A stretch of 64,000 bases of DNA from CAYUVH01 sp964448135 (GCA_964448135.1 CAYUVH010000022.1:124001-188000), one strand, 5' to 3'; shown: positions 18,101 to 27,056, counted from the stretch's first letter. Notes: generated from the sequence alone by a model not told the origin. Translations and numbers: made by a program.

Positions 18101-19046
18101 CGCCGTCAGCGTGGGCACGCTTCTCGTCAGCGGTTCCGTTGCCGGCAGCGGCACGATTGTGGCCAGCGGTGGAACACTCGGTGGCACCGGCACAGTGAAC
18201 AATACAGTAACGGTAAACGCCGGCGGCACGCTCGCTCCCGGGGCCAGCATCGGCACCCTCACGCTGAGCGCCTCCCCGACGCTGAACGGCACCACGCTCA
18301 TGGAAATCAATTCCGGTTCGCTGCCCAATGCGGACAAGCTCGTGGTCTCCGGTGCTTCTCTTGCCTATCACGGCGCGCTGACGGTGACCAACCTCGGCGG
18401 CACGCTCACGGGCGGCGAATCATTCGATCTCTTCGACGCCACCAGCCTCACCGGTTCCTTCTCGCCGGTGAACCTGCCCGCGCTCGGCGCCGGGTTGAAT
18501 TGGTATCTCGGCAACCTCAACGCCGACGGATCCATTCTCGTGAACCGCGCGCCCACGGCGCAGAACACGAATTATTTCCGGGGCTCGGACACCTCCCTGA
18601 AGATCACCATCAGTGATCTGATGGCCATGGCCGGTGATGCCGACAGCGGTGACGCCGTTTTCTTCGCCGGAGTGGATTCCGGGACGCAGGGCGCGACGGT
18701 GACGACCAACGCGACGTATATTTTCTACACGCCCGCCAATAACAACAACGATACGCTGACCTACACGGTCCGTGATTCCCGGGGCGGGACGAGCTCGGCC
18801 ACGATTTCTGTTACCGTGGTCAACCAGGGCGGGCTGGCCCAGAGCATTACTTATTCGCCAGGAGGTGTGACGGTGGTCTTCGCGGCCATACCGGGGGTGA
18901 CTTACGACGTGGAACGTTCCGCCACCGCGGACTTCACGAGTTACACCACGCTGTATACGACGAACACTCCGTCCGGCGGGATCTTCACCATCGTGGATCC
19001 CAGCCCGCTGAACCCCTCGGGCTTCTACCGCACCCGGCATAACTAG
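15162..19046 (+). CDS. Secreted autotransporter-associated beta-strand repeat protein 2
   Basis: The 1294-residue product has a signal peptide (LATVITLLAAVAPAA) followed by TDTWVGGTGNNFSTTANW, a common opening of this family, then many beta-helix repeats containing YSGGTTLNAGTLNI, YTGGTIVSAGTLKI and YSGSTAVSVGTLLV units of the autotransporter-associated strand repeat. Near the C-terminus a cadherin-like domain (RAPTAQNTNYFRGSD to TISVTVVNQ) precedes a final module ending in PSGFYRTRHN. No membrane barrel is present. It is a paralogue of the protein at 7689-10316. The stop codon lies two bases from that of the convergent Kelch gene, leaving no room for separate terminators. Confidence 0.87.
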   Translation: MKTKLRALATVITLLAAVAPAATDTWVGGTGNNFSTTANWTYSSGSGPVATGDSVVFGGAGSTTPNNDNTGFTYGVIGFAGTTAYTVGGNAFTLASGGSITNGGAVFQTINNNISLTGSGATITPSVASANCGIALGGNIGGAANLTKGGGSGSVLVLSGLNNFSGVLTFNSGTVFFTTPPSVSGGNLGNPSGITFGGSSTTTLQLTNTSSSVTIASPTITTANASSTALFKNGAAAGTTLEIAAKITGAGNCKQNTPTTTGAVVRFSNDTSDYTGTFSIAAGTTEFSSVAAGGTASSLGAAASAYIIANSSSAATFRYIGSGTTGTGRAIDWQATTGGLTIDNTNSTGSVSFTNTSTVLRSASGNAALTLSSSTTTNTFGQTINDGAASGTTSVVKAGAGGWTLTASNYYSGGTTLNAGTLNIANANALGTGAFTVGGNGTFDNTTGTALTIANAFTCSGGSPIFVGSTNLTINGVATISGANRTITVNANTLTLANAVGDAAGARSLTKAGNGILTLGGSSASTYTGGTIVSAGTLKISGSGTLGASSSPVTVSGGALDLGGTTQTQGGVTNSGAAIVQNGTISGSIFNGTLSSGTAVINATLAGSGTPLTLTGAGNLALLGANTYSGGTTIGSAGFLVVSNDSGLGSSSAGLTFSASGVLAATNNASAINNTVTISSARTITVNGGVTANFQAPDTNNLVIAAKITGSGAVQRRSSSFALGNVRFSNDANDYSGDFTAGFGNTEFTSVADQGTASSLGVGAVGTGGAITLGNANSSGTLRYVGSGNSVTHRPLNWTATTASGYTLDSSGAGTIQFLNQAVMRSGSGGATALILRGSNTGANTLAGSVNDLSGVTGFTKSDSGTWIVAGTNTFTGNVTLNGGVLQVSAAENPGISGPLGKGGTISFLGGFLQSSAANAVDYSSRFATNAGQTWRIDCNGQNVTFATALTNSGGSLIASNSTSGGRLTLSAANTYSGSTAVSVGTLLVSGSVAGSGTIVASGGTLGGTGTVNNTVTVNAGGTLAPGASIGTLTLSASPTLNGTTLMEINSGSLPNADKLVVSGASLAYHGALTVTNLGGTLTGGESFDLFDATSLTGSFSPVNLPALGAGLNWYLGNLNADGSILVNRAPTAQNTNYFRGSDTSLKITISDLMAMAGDADSGDAVFFAGVDSGTQGATVTTNATYIFYTPANNNNDTLTYTVRDSRGGTSSATISVTVVNQGGLAQSITYSPGGVTVVFAAIPGVTYDVERSATADFTSYTTLYTTNTPSGGIFTIVDPSPLNPSGFYRTRHN

Positions 19047-19048
19047 CC

Positions 19049-22000
19049 TCAAGGCTCGAGGCGGACGCGGTAGAAGCGCGCGGGGGTTCCGGCCGGGAAT
19101 CGGTCCAGCATATTGGTCGTGCCGCCCGCTCCTTCCGCCACCGCGATCGCGGGGCTCAGGTCGGTCAGGCAATTGGGACAACTTCCTGCCTGCAACACAT
19201 AGCTCTGTCCCCCCAGGGTGGTCCACGTCACCAACGCGCCGTTGCTTTGGAGAGCCACAGACGTGATCTGGAACGGGGCCGGGACCTGGATGCTTTCGAT
19301 GTCCGGGGTTATCACGATGGGTTGCGCGATCGGCATGTAAGTGGTCCTCCCGCCGATCACCGCGGCCGGCTCGATCGGGGTTTGCAAACACGGCGAGAAT
19401 TCCGAGGTATCGTTTCCGCTGCTCGTGGCCGTGGCCGAAATGAAGGTGCCCGGCGCCAGCACGGTGGCGAATTTGACGTTGAAATTCGCCTTGCCCAGAC
19501 CATCCGTCACCACTTTCGCGGAACCCGGGTAGGTCTGTCCTTCGCCGAAGCCGCTGGGGTCGGACCCTGTATTGGCGTAAAAGTCGAGCTGGTAGGTGTT
19601 TCGGGCGCTGGAGTCGAGGGTTGCGCTAACGACCGTGTTGGTCGTGGACGATACTGCGTTCAGGACGGGGTAGTTCTGCTGGTGATTGGACCCGCCATCC
19701 CGATCACCGGAATCGTTTGGCAGGGCGTCCCGCGCGCCCAAGGCGATGCCCAGCTGGCTGTTCGAAAAAATGGAATTCATCCTGACCAGATTCGCCGTGC
19801 CACTGGAAATCGCCACCCCCGCGCCGCCATTGAAGGCAATCAAATTCCCGGCGGCCGGGGTGGCGCCGCCGATGGTGTTCTTGCTGCTCAGCGAAATGGA
19901 TATTCCGTCGAAACCATTCCCCGCCGCCCGCGTCCCGGTTATATCCGTGCCGATGAAATTCCCCGCCACGACGTTGCCATTCGCGCCCGTATTTTCGATC
20001 GCCACGCCGGCATCGCCGTTGCCGGAAATGACGTTGCGCGCTACGGCCGAGCTGCCGCCCACCGTGTTACCCGACGCCTTCTCCATGTGCACCCCGTAAC
20101 GTTGATTGGGCATGGGCTTGTTTCCCGCGGAGTCCATTCCGATGAGGTTCCCCGCGATCAGGTTGCCTTTGGCGCCCGCATTCTCAATATACACACCGCT
20201 GATCCCGTTGCCCGAAATGACGTTTCCGGCGCCCCCGGCGGTGCCACCCACAAAGTTCCCGGGTCCGCCAATGATTCCCACTCCAATCGCCTCATTTCCC
20301 AACGGCGTGTTGCCGGTGATATCAACGCCGATAAAGTTGCCCTGAACGACGTTTCCGGTGGCGCCATTCGTCCCTATTACCACTCCGAGCTGCTTGTTTC
20401 CCGAGATCACGTTTCGCGCGGCGACGTTGGTGCCGCCAATCAGGTTTCGTGGAGCCTGGAAGATGTTGACGCCTTCATACTTGTTCGGCAGCGCGGTCGT
20501 GCCCGTCACATCCGTCCCCAGCAAATTGCCTTGGATGATGTTGTTGCTCGCGCTGGAGAAAATTATGGATATCGCCGAGCCGTTGTTTCCCGAAATCAGA
20601 TTGCCCGCGCCGGGTTCCAGGCCACCGATGAGATTGCCGGGCCCGCTCGAAATCAGCACGCCCTCCTGGCCATTACCGAGTTGCGCGACACCGGCAAAGT
20701 CGGTGCCGATGTAATTGCCCTGAACCCTGTTCGGACCGGAATTGCTGCGGATGTATACCCCCAATTGGGTGTTTCCAGAGATCACGTTTCGCGACCCCGC
20801 ATTGGTTCCCCCGATCAGATTTCGGGAGCTACGATGAACGTAAACCCCGTGGTGATTCGGAATCGCGGTCTTTCCGGTCAAATCCGTTCCGATCAGGTTG
20901 CCCTGAACCACGTTATTGCTCGCGAAGGGCGACGCCACAGCAACGCCCAGGCCGTTGCCCGATATGATGTTACGCGCCGCCGGGTTGGTGCCGCCGACCC
21001 GGTTTCCCGGGCTTTCCAGAACCACGCCGCCAAACTTGTTGCCGTAGCCGCCGGTCCCGCTCACATCCGTTCCCAGGAAGTTCCCCTCCACGACGGTGAA
21101 ACCATTGGATACGGAGTGAACGCCTGCATAGCTGAAGCGATTGATCACAAATCCGCGAATGGTGCAATTGCTCGCCGCAATGAAAAAACCATCCGAATTG
21201 GTGCCGGCGAGTTCACCGTTCAGCTCGATTGGAGGCAGCGCGGTGAAACCCGGCTGCGTTGTCGCATCGATTGTGACCGGGCGGGTGATCAACGGCAATT
21301 CCGACAAGGGGCGAATTGCAATCGGCGGCTTGGCGGGAATGTTGAACGTAATGACGTGATTCGTGCCCGGAATCGCATTCGCATTCAGTATCGCCTGGCG
21401 CAGCGAACCGCCCCCGCTGTCCTCGGTGTTCGACACGACGAAAACTGGATTCGTCACGCTTAGCGTCGCCCCGCCGGTCAGGATTCCCGCCGTTGCGGAA
21501 ATGGCCGCGATACCGTTCGTGATGGGGATGGTCAGTCCGTCGATGGTCGGCGCGCCGGCCACCTCGGGGCTCGAGCTGGACCACAACAGCGCCGGTGTGA
21601 ACGCTTCCACATTGGTAACCGCTTCGTTGTACGGGCCGCAGCCGGCCAGATATATCGTTTCGCGAATGGTGGCAGGCTGCGCGCCCGAGTGGGCGATCTG
21701 TGTGGGTGTTCCCATTGACCACGTGTCGGTGGCGGGATTGTAGATCTCGACCAGATTGGTCGGCCCCGTGGCGGCCAGTCCTCCGATGGCGAAAATCAAA
21801 CCATCCACCGCCGCGGCTCCCAGGGCCTGGCGGCCGGTGGGCATGGGTGCAAGGGTTGACCACGCATCGGTCGCGGGATCATAGGCCTGCAGGTCGGTCA
21901 GCGCGCTGTTGGTGCTGTTCGCGCCGCCCAGGACGTAAATCTTTCCGTTTAATCCCACGGCCGCCAACGCACTGCGGGCGATCGGCATGGCGGCCTTGGT

Positions 22001-22687
22001 GGACCACGAGTTGGAAACGGGATTGTAGCACTCCAGCGTGTCGTAGGGCGTGCAGGGAGGGCAGGGGCCGGCTCCGCCGATCGCGTATAGCTTTCCATCC
22101 ACGGTCGCTGCCGCGAGCGAGCTGCGCGCCTGGGTCATGGGCGCCGCATTTCTCCAGCTATTCGCTCGCGTGTCGTAAACCCGCAAACCCGCGGTTGTCC
22201 CATTCTTACAATCCGGCGCCCGCCCCATGCTTTCGCAGCCGCCAACGATGTAAAGTTTGGTGCCGATCCCAGCCGCTGCCGCATGCGCCCGGTAGGGGGT
22301 ACCGAAGGAGGCTTTGGTCGTCCAGGATCGCGCGATCGGATCGAAGGCCAGCGTTTGTGCGTCCGTGCCGCCCACTGTATACAGCCGACCGTTCGCTGCG
22401 GCTGAGGCTACGCCGTTGCCTCGTGGCGTGCGAGCGGGCGGCAAAGCGCGCCACAGGCCACGGTTTGTCGTGACGAGCGGCTGCGTCGAGCCGTCCTCAT
22501 AATCCCCCAACGCGGTGAACGCCACCGGCATTCCCACCGCCACCACCGGGTTCGTGGGCGCCAGATGAATGTTGGTGAGTAGCTGAGCCTTCAAACCCGT
22601 GGTGAAAAGAAGCGAAAGCAGCACCGCCAGGGCGCACCGGCCTGCGATACCCAGCTTCAAAATCGGAGTCAGAATCCTCGTTTTCAT
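19049..22687 (-). CDS. Secreted Kelch plus right-handed beta-helix protein
   Basis: The 1212-residue protein has a signal peptide (about 1-35), a short Ig-like part, about five Kelch repeats forming a propeller (for example GKLYAIGGAGPC, GKIYVLGGANSTN), a linker with DSGGGSLRQAILNANA typical of parallel beta-helix proteins, and about seven two-part NosD-like coils of the type GNLIGTDLTG...NLIGGTN...RNVISGN. The C-terminus ends in a small domain, ARFYRVRLEP. Beta-helices of this type bind or cleave polysaccharides, but I see no lyase or hydrolase catalytic motif. It is convergent with the autotransporter-repeat gene and probably a large surface or secreted protein. Function unknown. Confidence 0.85.
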   Translation of the reverse strand: MKTRILTPILKLGIAGRCALAVLLSLLFTTGLKAQLLTNIHLAPTNPVVAVGMPVAFTALGDYEDGSTQPLVTTNRGLWRALPPARTPRGNGVASAAANGRLYTVGGTDAQTLAFDPIARSWTTKASFGTPYRAHAAAAGIGTKLYIVGGCESMGRAPDCKNGTTAGLRVYDTRANSWRNAAPMTQARSSLAAATVDGKLYAIGGAGPCPPCTPYDTLECYNPVSNSWSTKAAMPIARSALAAVGLNGKIYVLGGANSTNSALTDLQAYDPATDAWSTLAPMPTGRQALGAAAVDGLIFAIGGLAATGPTNLVEIYNPATDTWSMGTPTQIAHSGAQPATIRETIYLAGCGPYNEAVTNVEAFTPALLWSSSSPEVAGAPTIDGLTIPITNGIAAISATAGILTGGATLSVTNPVFVVSNTEDSGGGSLRQAILNANAIPGTNHVITFNIPAKPPIAIRPLSELPLITRPVTIDATTQPGFTALPPIELNGELAGTNSDGFFIAASNCTIRGFVINRFSYAGVHSVSNGFTVVEGNFLGTDVSGTGGYGNKFGGVVLESPGNRVGGTNPAARNIISGNGLGVAVASPFASNNVVQGNLIGTDLTGKTAIPNHHGVYVHRSSRNLIGGTNAGSRNVISGNTQLGVYIRSNSGPNRVQGNYIGTDFAGVAQLGNGQEGVLISSGPGNLIGGLEPGAGNLISGNNGSAISIIFSSASNNIIQGNLLGTDVTGTTALPNKYEGVNIFQAPRNLIGGTNVAARNVISGNKQLGVVIGTNGATGNVVQGNFIGVDITGNTPLGNEAIGVGIIGGPGNFVGGTAGGAGNVISGNGISGVYIENAGAKGNLIAGNLIGMDSAGNKPMPNQRYGVHMEKASGNTVGGSSAVARNVISGNGDAGVAIENTGANGNVVAGNFIGTDITGTRAAGNGFDGISISLSSKNTIGGATPAAGNLIAFNGGAGVAISSGTANLVRMNSIFSNSQLGIALGARDALPNDSGDRDGGSNHQQNYPVLNAVSSTTNTVVSATLDSSARNTYQLDFYANTGSDPSGFGEGQTYPGSAKVVTDGLGKANFNVKFATVLAPGTFISATATSSGNDTSEFSPCLQTPIEPAAVIGGRTTYMPIAQPIVITPDIESIQVPAPFQITSVALQSNGALVTWTTLGGQSYVLQAGSCPNCLTDLSPAIAVAEGAGGTTNMLDRFPAGTPARFYRVRLEP

Positions 22688-22904
22688 TTACGTCCCAAAA
22701 ACCCGTCGCGTCTCGCGGTTTTTCCCGCAAAACGTATCTCGCCCGCCACAAAGTGGCTCTGTATTTCCAAGTAAAAGGGGTCTTCCCCGGCCTCGATTGA
22801 TGAATCGATGGCTTTTTAAAGGCCCGAAGCAGGCCGGTCAAGGCTGAACCTGATGTAAACCAGAAGTTGCACCCACCATTGTCCCCCCGTTAGATTGGCG
22901 GGAC

Positions 22905-23648
22905 ATGTTTCAAAACATCGGCGAAATGTGGGTGTTGTTTTGGCGGACCATTGGTTCGCTGCCCATGGCCTTCCGCCAGCGCGGCAAGGTGTTCGATCAG
23001 TTCTACGAGATCGGCAACGCCAGCCTGCTGATGGTTTGCATGCTGTCGTTCTTCATCGGCGGCGTCATCGCCCTGCAGACCGGCCCCATGCTGGTCGAGC
23101 GCGGACTCGGCAGCGCCGTGGGCGGTGTCGTGGGTATCGCCATCTGCCGCGAGTTGGCGCCGGTGATGATGGCCATCCTGATTGCCGGACGCATCGGCTC
23201 GGCCATGGCGGCGGAACTCGGTTCCATGCGCGTTTACCAGGAAGTGGACGCCTTGCGCACGATGAACATCAACCCGATTCATTACCTCGTCCTCCCGCGC
23301 ATGCTGGCGCTTTCGGCGGCGCTGCCGTTGCTGGTGATCTTCGCCATCCTCGTGGGCTGGCTGGGCGGCGCAGTCGTTTCCGCGACCAATCATCAAATCT
23401 CGCTGGCCTACGCCAGCTTCTTCGCCGACCTCCGCCAGGTTGTGGATGTCAAAGACGTGTGCAACGGCGTCTTCAAGAGCTTCATCTTCGCGATGGTGAT
23501 CGGCATCGTGTCCTGTCACCAGGGCCTCATCACGCGCGGCGGCCCGCGGGGCATCGGCCGCTCGGTGACGAAGGCGGTCGTTAACTCCATCGTCCTGATC
23601 GTGGTGCTGGATTACCTGCTCACGCGCGTTTTGATCATCAAGCTGTGA
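22905..23648 (+). CDS. mlaE: MlaE-family ABC transporter permease
   Basis: This 247-residue membrane protein shows the MlaE/YrbE pattern: FYEIGNASLLMVCMLSFFIG near the N-terminus, then ELAPVMMAILIAGRIGSAMAA followed by EVDALRTM, and several membrane helices. With MlaF and MlaD it forms an ABC system that moves phospholipids between outer and inner membrane. The next gene begins with GTGA overlapping this stop codon, so translation is probably coupled. Neither MlaC (periplasmic carrier) nor the STAS protein MlaB is next to it. The start ATG is the one closest to the conserved N-terminus. Confidence 0.93.
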   Translation: MFQNIGEMWVLFWRTIGSLPMAFRQRGKVFDQFYEIGNASLLMVCMLSFFIGGVIALQTGPMLVERGLGSAVGGVVGIAICRELAPVMMAILIAGRIGSAMAAELGSMRVYQEVDALRTMNINPIHYLVLPRMLALSAALPLLVIFAILVGWLGGAVVSATNHQISLAYASFFADLRQVVDVKDVCNGVFKSFIFAMVIGIVSCHQGLITRGGPRGIGRSVTKAVVNSIVLIVVLDYLLTRVLIIKL

Positions 23649-24424
23649 ATTCCACCGAACCGATATCCAACCAGCAGGGCGTGGGCGTCCAAGTCCGCGG
23701 CCTGCGCAAAAGTTTTGGTTCCGAGGAAGTGCTCAAGGGCCTGGACTTCGAGGTCAAGCCCGGCGAAATCTTCGTCATCATGGGCCCCAGCGGCAGCGGC
23801 AAGACCGTCCTGCTGAAACATCTCATCGGCCTCGAAACCGCCGACGCGGGTGAAATCCTCATCAACGGCCAGCCCATTGATTCCGCCGAACTCATGAGCC
23901 GCTACCGCATGGCCATGGTGTTCCAATCCGGCGCGCTGCTGAATTCCCTCACCGTGGGCGAAAACGTCGGCCTTTACCTCACTGAACACCGACTCAAGTC
24001 TCCCGCAGAAATCGAAAAGATCGTCACCGATAAGCTGACGGTCGTCGGCCTGAAGGACACGGAGGACAAAATGCCGAGCGATCTTTCCGGCGGCATGAAG
24101 AAACGCGTGGCCATCGCCCGCGCCCTGGTGATCGAGCCTCAACTCATTCTCTACGACGAACCCACCAGCGAACTGGACCCCATGTCCTCCGTTGTCATCG
24201 CCGAGGAAATCGTCAAGCTCAACGACCGCATCCATGTCACGTCGCTGGTCGTTTCCCATGACCGCGAGCTCGCGTTCGGCATCGCGGACCGCATCGCCGT
24301 GATCCACGAGGGCCGCATTGTGGCCATCGGGTCGCCCGATGAAATCAAACGCAATCCCGACCCGGTCGTGAAAAACTTCCTGGAAGCAAGCTTCCGCCGG
24401 GCCTTTCAAGGTCGCGCAGGCTGA
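23645..24424 (+). CDS. mlaF: MlaF-family ABC transporter ATP-binding protein
   Basis: The 259-residue ATPase has Walker A GPSGSGKT (residues 47-54), the Q-loop MVFQSGALLNS characteristic of MlaF, the signature LSGGMKKRVAIARAL (147-161) and Walker B LILYDEPTSELDP. It powers the lipid transport complex with MlaE and MlaD. The GTG start overlaps the mlaE stop by four bases. The signal GGMKKR rather than GGQQQR is normal for this subfamily. Confidence 0.94.
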   Translation: MNSTEPISNQQGVGVQVRGLRKSFGSEEVLKGLDFEVKPGEIFVIMGPSGSGKTVLLKHLIGLETADAGEILINGQPIDSAELMSRYRMAMVFQSGALLNSLTVGENVGLYLTEHRLKSPAEIEKIVTDKLTVVGLKDTEDKMPSDLSGGMKKRVAIARALVIEPQLILYDEPTSELDPMSSVVIAEEIVKLNDRIHVTSLVVSHDRELAFGIADRIAVIHEGRIVAIGSPDEIKRNPDPVVKNFLEASFRRAFQGRAG

Positions 24425-24485
24425 CGCTGATTAATTTTCTTTCCTCCCCCTTGTCGAACCAACCGTAACACACCACATTGATCTT

Positions 24486-25457
24486 ATGAAAAATACGCTC
24501 GAGACGCGTTTGGGCCTTTTTATCGCCCTGGTTGTCCTGGCCTCGGTCTTCATCCTGGAAATCGTCGGCGGCTACGACGTCTTCCACCGCCATTACCGCC
24601 TCAACGCGCTTTTTAACACCGTGTCGGACCTGAAGGTGGGCGACCGCGTCAAAATGGCCGGCGTGGATATCGGCCAGGTGCAGGGTGTGTCCATCGCCAG
24701 CAATAAAGTCATGGTGGTGATGGAAATGCGCGCCGATGCGGTGGTGAAAACCGATAGCACCGCGAAGATCAGCTTCACCGGTTTGATGGGCCAGAATTTT
24801 GTGTCCATTGATTTTGGTTCGATGGCCGCGCCGCGCCTGGAAGCCGGCAACACCGTGCCCACCAAGGAGCAGGCCGACCTGAGCGTGTTGATGGCCAAGT
24901 TGGACAACGTCGCCAGCGGCGTCGAAAACCTCACCAAGAGTTTCACCGGCGACAAAATTGACAACGTCCTCGGGCCCCTGACGGAGTTCCTCAACGCGAA
25001 CAAAGGACCGCTCACCGCCACCATCGCCAACATGCAAGCCATGACCCGCGACATCGCCGACGGCCGGGGGACCATCGGTAAGATGATCCGGGATGACACG
25101 CTTCACAGTACGGCCCTGGTGGCCGTCACCAATCTCCAGCACGCCGCCGCCGAGATCCAACTGACTGTTGCCGAGGCGCGCAAAGTCGTGGACTCCGTCA
25201 ACGCCGGCCATGGTTCCATGGGCAAATTGCTCAAGGACGAGGCCCTCTATTCGGAAACCACCGCCTCGATGAAAAACCTCCATCAGATCCTGGAGAAGAT
25301 CAACACCGGCCAGGGATCCGTCGGCAAACTGGTGAACGACCAGGAATTCTACAAGAACGCCAAGATGACCCTGCAGAAGCTCGACAAGGCTACGGAAGGT
25401 TTGGAAGACCAGGGACCGTTGAGCGTGCTCGGCATTGTCGTCAGCAAGATTTTTTAG
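24486..25457 (+). CDS. mlaD: MlaD/MCE-family lipid-binding protein
   Basis: The 323-residue protein has one N-terminal membrane anchor (LGLFIALVVLASVFILEIVG) followed by an MCE domain (SDLKVGDRVKMAGVDIGQVQ through LMGQNFVSIDFG), then a long helical C-terminus with repeated GxGTIGKM, GHGSMGKLL and GQGSVGKLV segments typical of MCE proteins. MCE domains form a hexameric ring with a pore for lipids. It is the third gene of the mlaEFD operon, 61 bp after mlaF. Its C-terminal tail is longer than in E. coli MlaD and could extend the channel across the periplasm. Its stop abuts a class A repeat element. Confidence 0.92.
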   Translation: MKNTLETRLGLFIALVVLASVFILEIVGGYDVFHRHYRLNALFNTVSDLKVGDRVKMAGVDIGQVQGVSIASNKVMVVMEMRADAVVKTDSTAKISFTGLMGQNFVSIDFGSMAAPRLEAGNTVPTKEQADLSVLMAKLDNVASGVENLTKSFTGDKIDNVLGPLTEFLNANKGPLTATIANMQAMTRDIADGRGTIGKMIRDDTLHSTALVAVTNLQHAAAEIQLTVAEARKVVDSVNAGHGSMGKLLKDEALYSETTASMKNLHQILEKINTGQGSVGKLVNDQEFYKNAKMTLQKLDKATEGLEDQGPLSVLGIVVSKIF

Positions 25458-25458
25458 G

Positions 25459-25718
25459 AATGACGAAGCACGAATCCCGAATGACGAAAGAAACCCGAAG
25501 CACGAATTTTCCGTCGTAGTTCAGGCGACGTCGCCCCGTGCCACCATTGTGGGCCGGTTTCTTATTCCGGAGGGATGATTGAGGATAGCCCAACGATTCA
25601 TCGTTGGGTTGGCAGTCGGAACGGTCCAAGTCCCGAAAGGACGGCTGGGCTGGCTGGATTCGTGAGGCTGTTTCGAGGTTCTTCTTTCGTCACTCGATAT
25701 TCGTGCTTTGTTATTCCC
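25459..25718. repeat. Class A inverted repeat with an inner class G hairpin, between convergent genes
   Basis: The left end (GAATGACGAAGCACGAAT and GACGAAAGAA) starts one base after the mlaD stop. The right end (TTCTTTCGTCAC, ATTCGTGCTTTGTTATTCC) stops at the stop codon of the methyltransferase at 25719, so the element exactly fills the convergent gap. Inside it, CCCAACGATTCATCGTTGGG at 25589-25608 is a 9-bp stem with a two-base loop, followed by AGTCCCGAAAGGACGG, another word seen in intergenic repeats of related bacteria. Confidence 0.75.
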
Positions 25719-27056
25719 TCACACATCCTTCGCCCCTGAGGTGTCTTTGAAATAAATCGCCTTCAAATACTGCGCTTCCGGAATCGTCGCCGGGTGATCC
25801 GGCGCGTGCCTGGTGGTCCGCAGCTCCTCCATTTTGCGCCCTGAGCGCCGCACCGCCTGTCTGACCGCGTCAAAGAATTCCGTCGCCGTAACGTGCGCGG
25901 AACACGAACACGCCACCAAAACACCCCCCGCTGCGAGCCGCTCCAGGCCCAGGTCGGCCAGTTGCCCGTACGCGCGAATCGCCCCCGGTCGTTCTGTTTC
26001 GCGTTTTGCGAGCGAGGGCGGATCGAGCACAATCAAGTCGTATTCGCTCATCGCGCTCTGCCTCAGCCACTCAAACACATCGGCCTGCTCCGCCTTTCGC
26101 ACGCATGCGGCGATCGCGGGCACCGAACGATTGTGCGTGAAATTCCGCGCGCCCGATTGCAGCGCGTGTTTGCTCAGGTCCACGTCGGTCACCGACTTCG
26201 CTCCGCCCCGCGCTGCGTAAAGCGAAAACCCTCCGGAGAAACTAAAAGCGTTCAACACGCGCCGGCCTCGCGACAGCGATTCCACCAGCCGGCGATTCTC
26301 CCGCTGGTCCAGGAAGAATCCAGTCTTCTGCCCGCGCAGAATATCCGCTTCCAGCAGCAGGCCGGATTCGCGAAACAACATCGGGCCGGCGGGGGTGGTG
26401 CCGCGGAGGATTTCACCGTCATGTCGCCTGAAGAGTTGCGCCGCCTTGTCCTGAATATTCCGGCTCAACCGCAGCACGAGCGGCGATCCGCTGGAAATCA
26501 GGGTCGTGATGTCTCGCAAATGCGGCAACCAGGCCGCCGTGTATAATTTCAACACCAGGGCGTTCGCGTAACGATCCAGCACCAGCCCCGGCCAGCCGTC
26601 GCTTTCCCCGTTGATCCAGCGATATCCCGTCGTGTTCTCATCGAACAACCCGTTTCGACGGTCAAAGGCCGTGGCCAGCCGTTCCGTCCACCACTCGTAG
26701 TTGATTGGTTGCGGCTTGCCTGCCTGCAGGACGCGCAGGCGGATCATGGAATCCGGATCGTAAAGTCCCGCGGCGAGGAACCGGTCCTTCTTGTCATACA
26801 CCGCCGCGATTTCCCCGAGCCGTCCCTGGCGATTCTGCTCGCGAATGCTCTGTTCAAAAAGCCAGGGATGCCCCGCCCGCAACCGGCTCTCCGCCGCCGT
26901 CGTCACTCTCAACCGCAGCCGCGCAGTCGCCTTATCCTTCTCCTCCGTTGGCTTGTCGCGCCGTGGCTCCTCGGAGGTGGATGGAGAGGGTTGGGGAGAG
27001 GAGGACGCCTCATTCTCCGGCGCCCCCGAATTCAAAATCTCATCAGTCGAACTCAT
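25719..27056 (-). CDS. Class I SAM-dependent rRNA large-subunit methyltransferase, RlmI-like
   Basis: The 445-residue protein has a low-complexity N-terminus (about 1-45), a PUA-like domain (RLRAGHPWLFEQSI through AAVYDKKDRFLAAGLYDP), a middle domain with GESDGWPGLVLDRY, and a Rossmann methyltransferase domain with VLNAFSFSGGFSLYAARGGA, DVDLSKHAL and LIVLDPPSLAK. RlmI-type enzymes methylate cytosine-5 of 23S rRNA; the FFLDQRENR motif before the SAM site is typical. The catalytic Cys is probably in VLVACSCSAHVT. The gene overlaps the ABC permease upstream by ATGA, so it ends the exporter operon, an unexpected place for an rRNA enzyme. Confidence 0.9.
   Translation of the reverse strand: MSSTDEILNSGAPENEASSSPQPSPSTSEEPRRDKPTEEKDKATARLRLRVTTAAESRLRAGHPWLFEQSIREQNRQGRLGEIAAVYDKKDRFLAAGLYDPDSMIRLRVLQAGKPQPINYEWWTERLATAFDRRNGLFDENTTGYRWINGESDGWPGLVLDRYANALVLKLYTAAWLPHLRDITTLISSGSPLVLRLSRNIQDKAAQLFRRHDGEILRGTTPAGPMLFRESGLLLEADILRGQKTGFFLDQRENRRLVESLSRGRRVLNAFSFSGGFSLYAARGGAKSVTDVDLSKHALQSGARNFTHNRSVPAIAACVRKAEQADVFEWLRQSAMSEYDLIVLDPPSLAKRETERPGAIRAYGQLADLGLERLAAGGVLVACSCSAHVTATEFFDAVRQAVRRSGRKMEELRTTRHAPDHPATIPEAQYLKAIYFKDTSGAKDV

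Noticed and set aside
17124..18371. Open frame of 415 codons antisense to the second autotransporter-repeat gene
   Set aside because: It is a mirror of the repeat structure and has no start signal or domain.
19247..21463. Open frame of 738 codons antisense to the Kelch/beta-helix gene
   Set aside because: The sense repeats explain the open frame.
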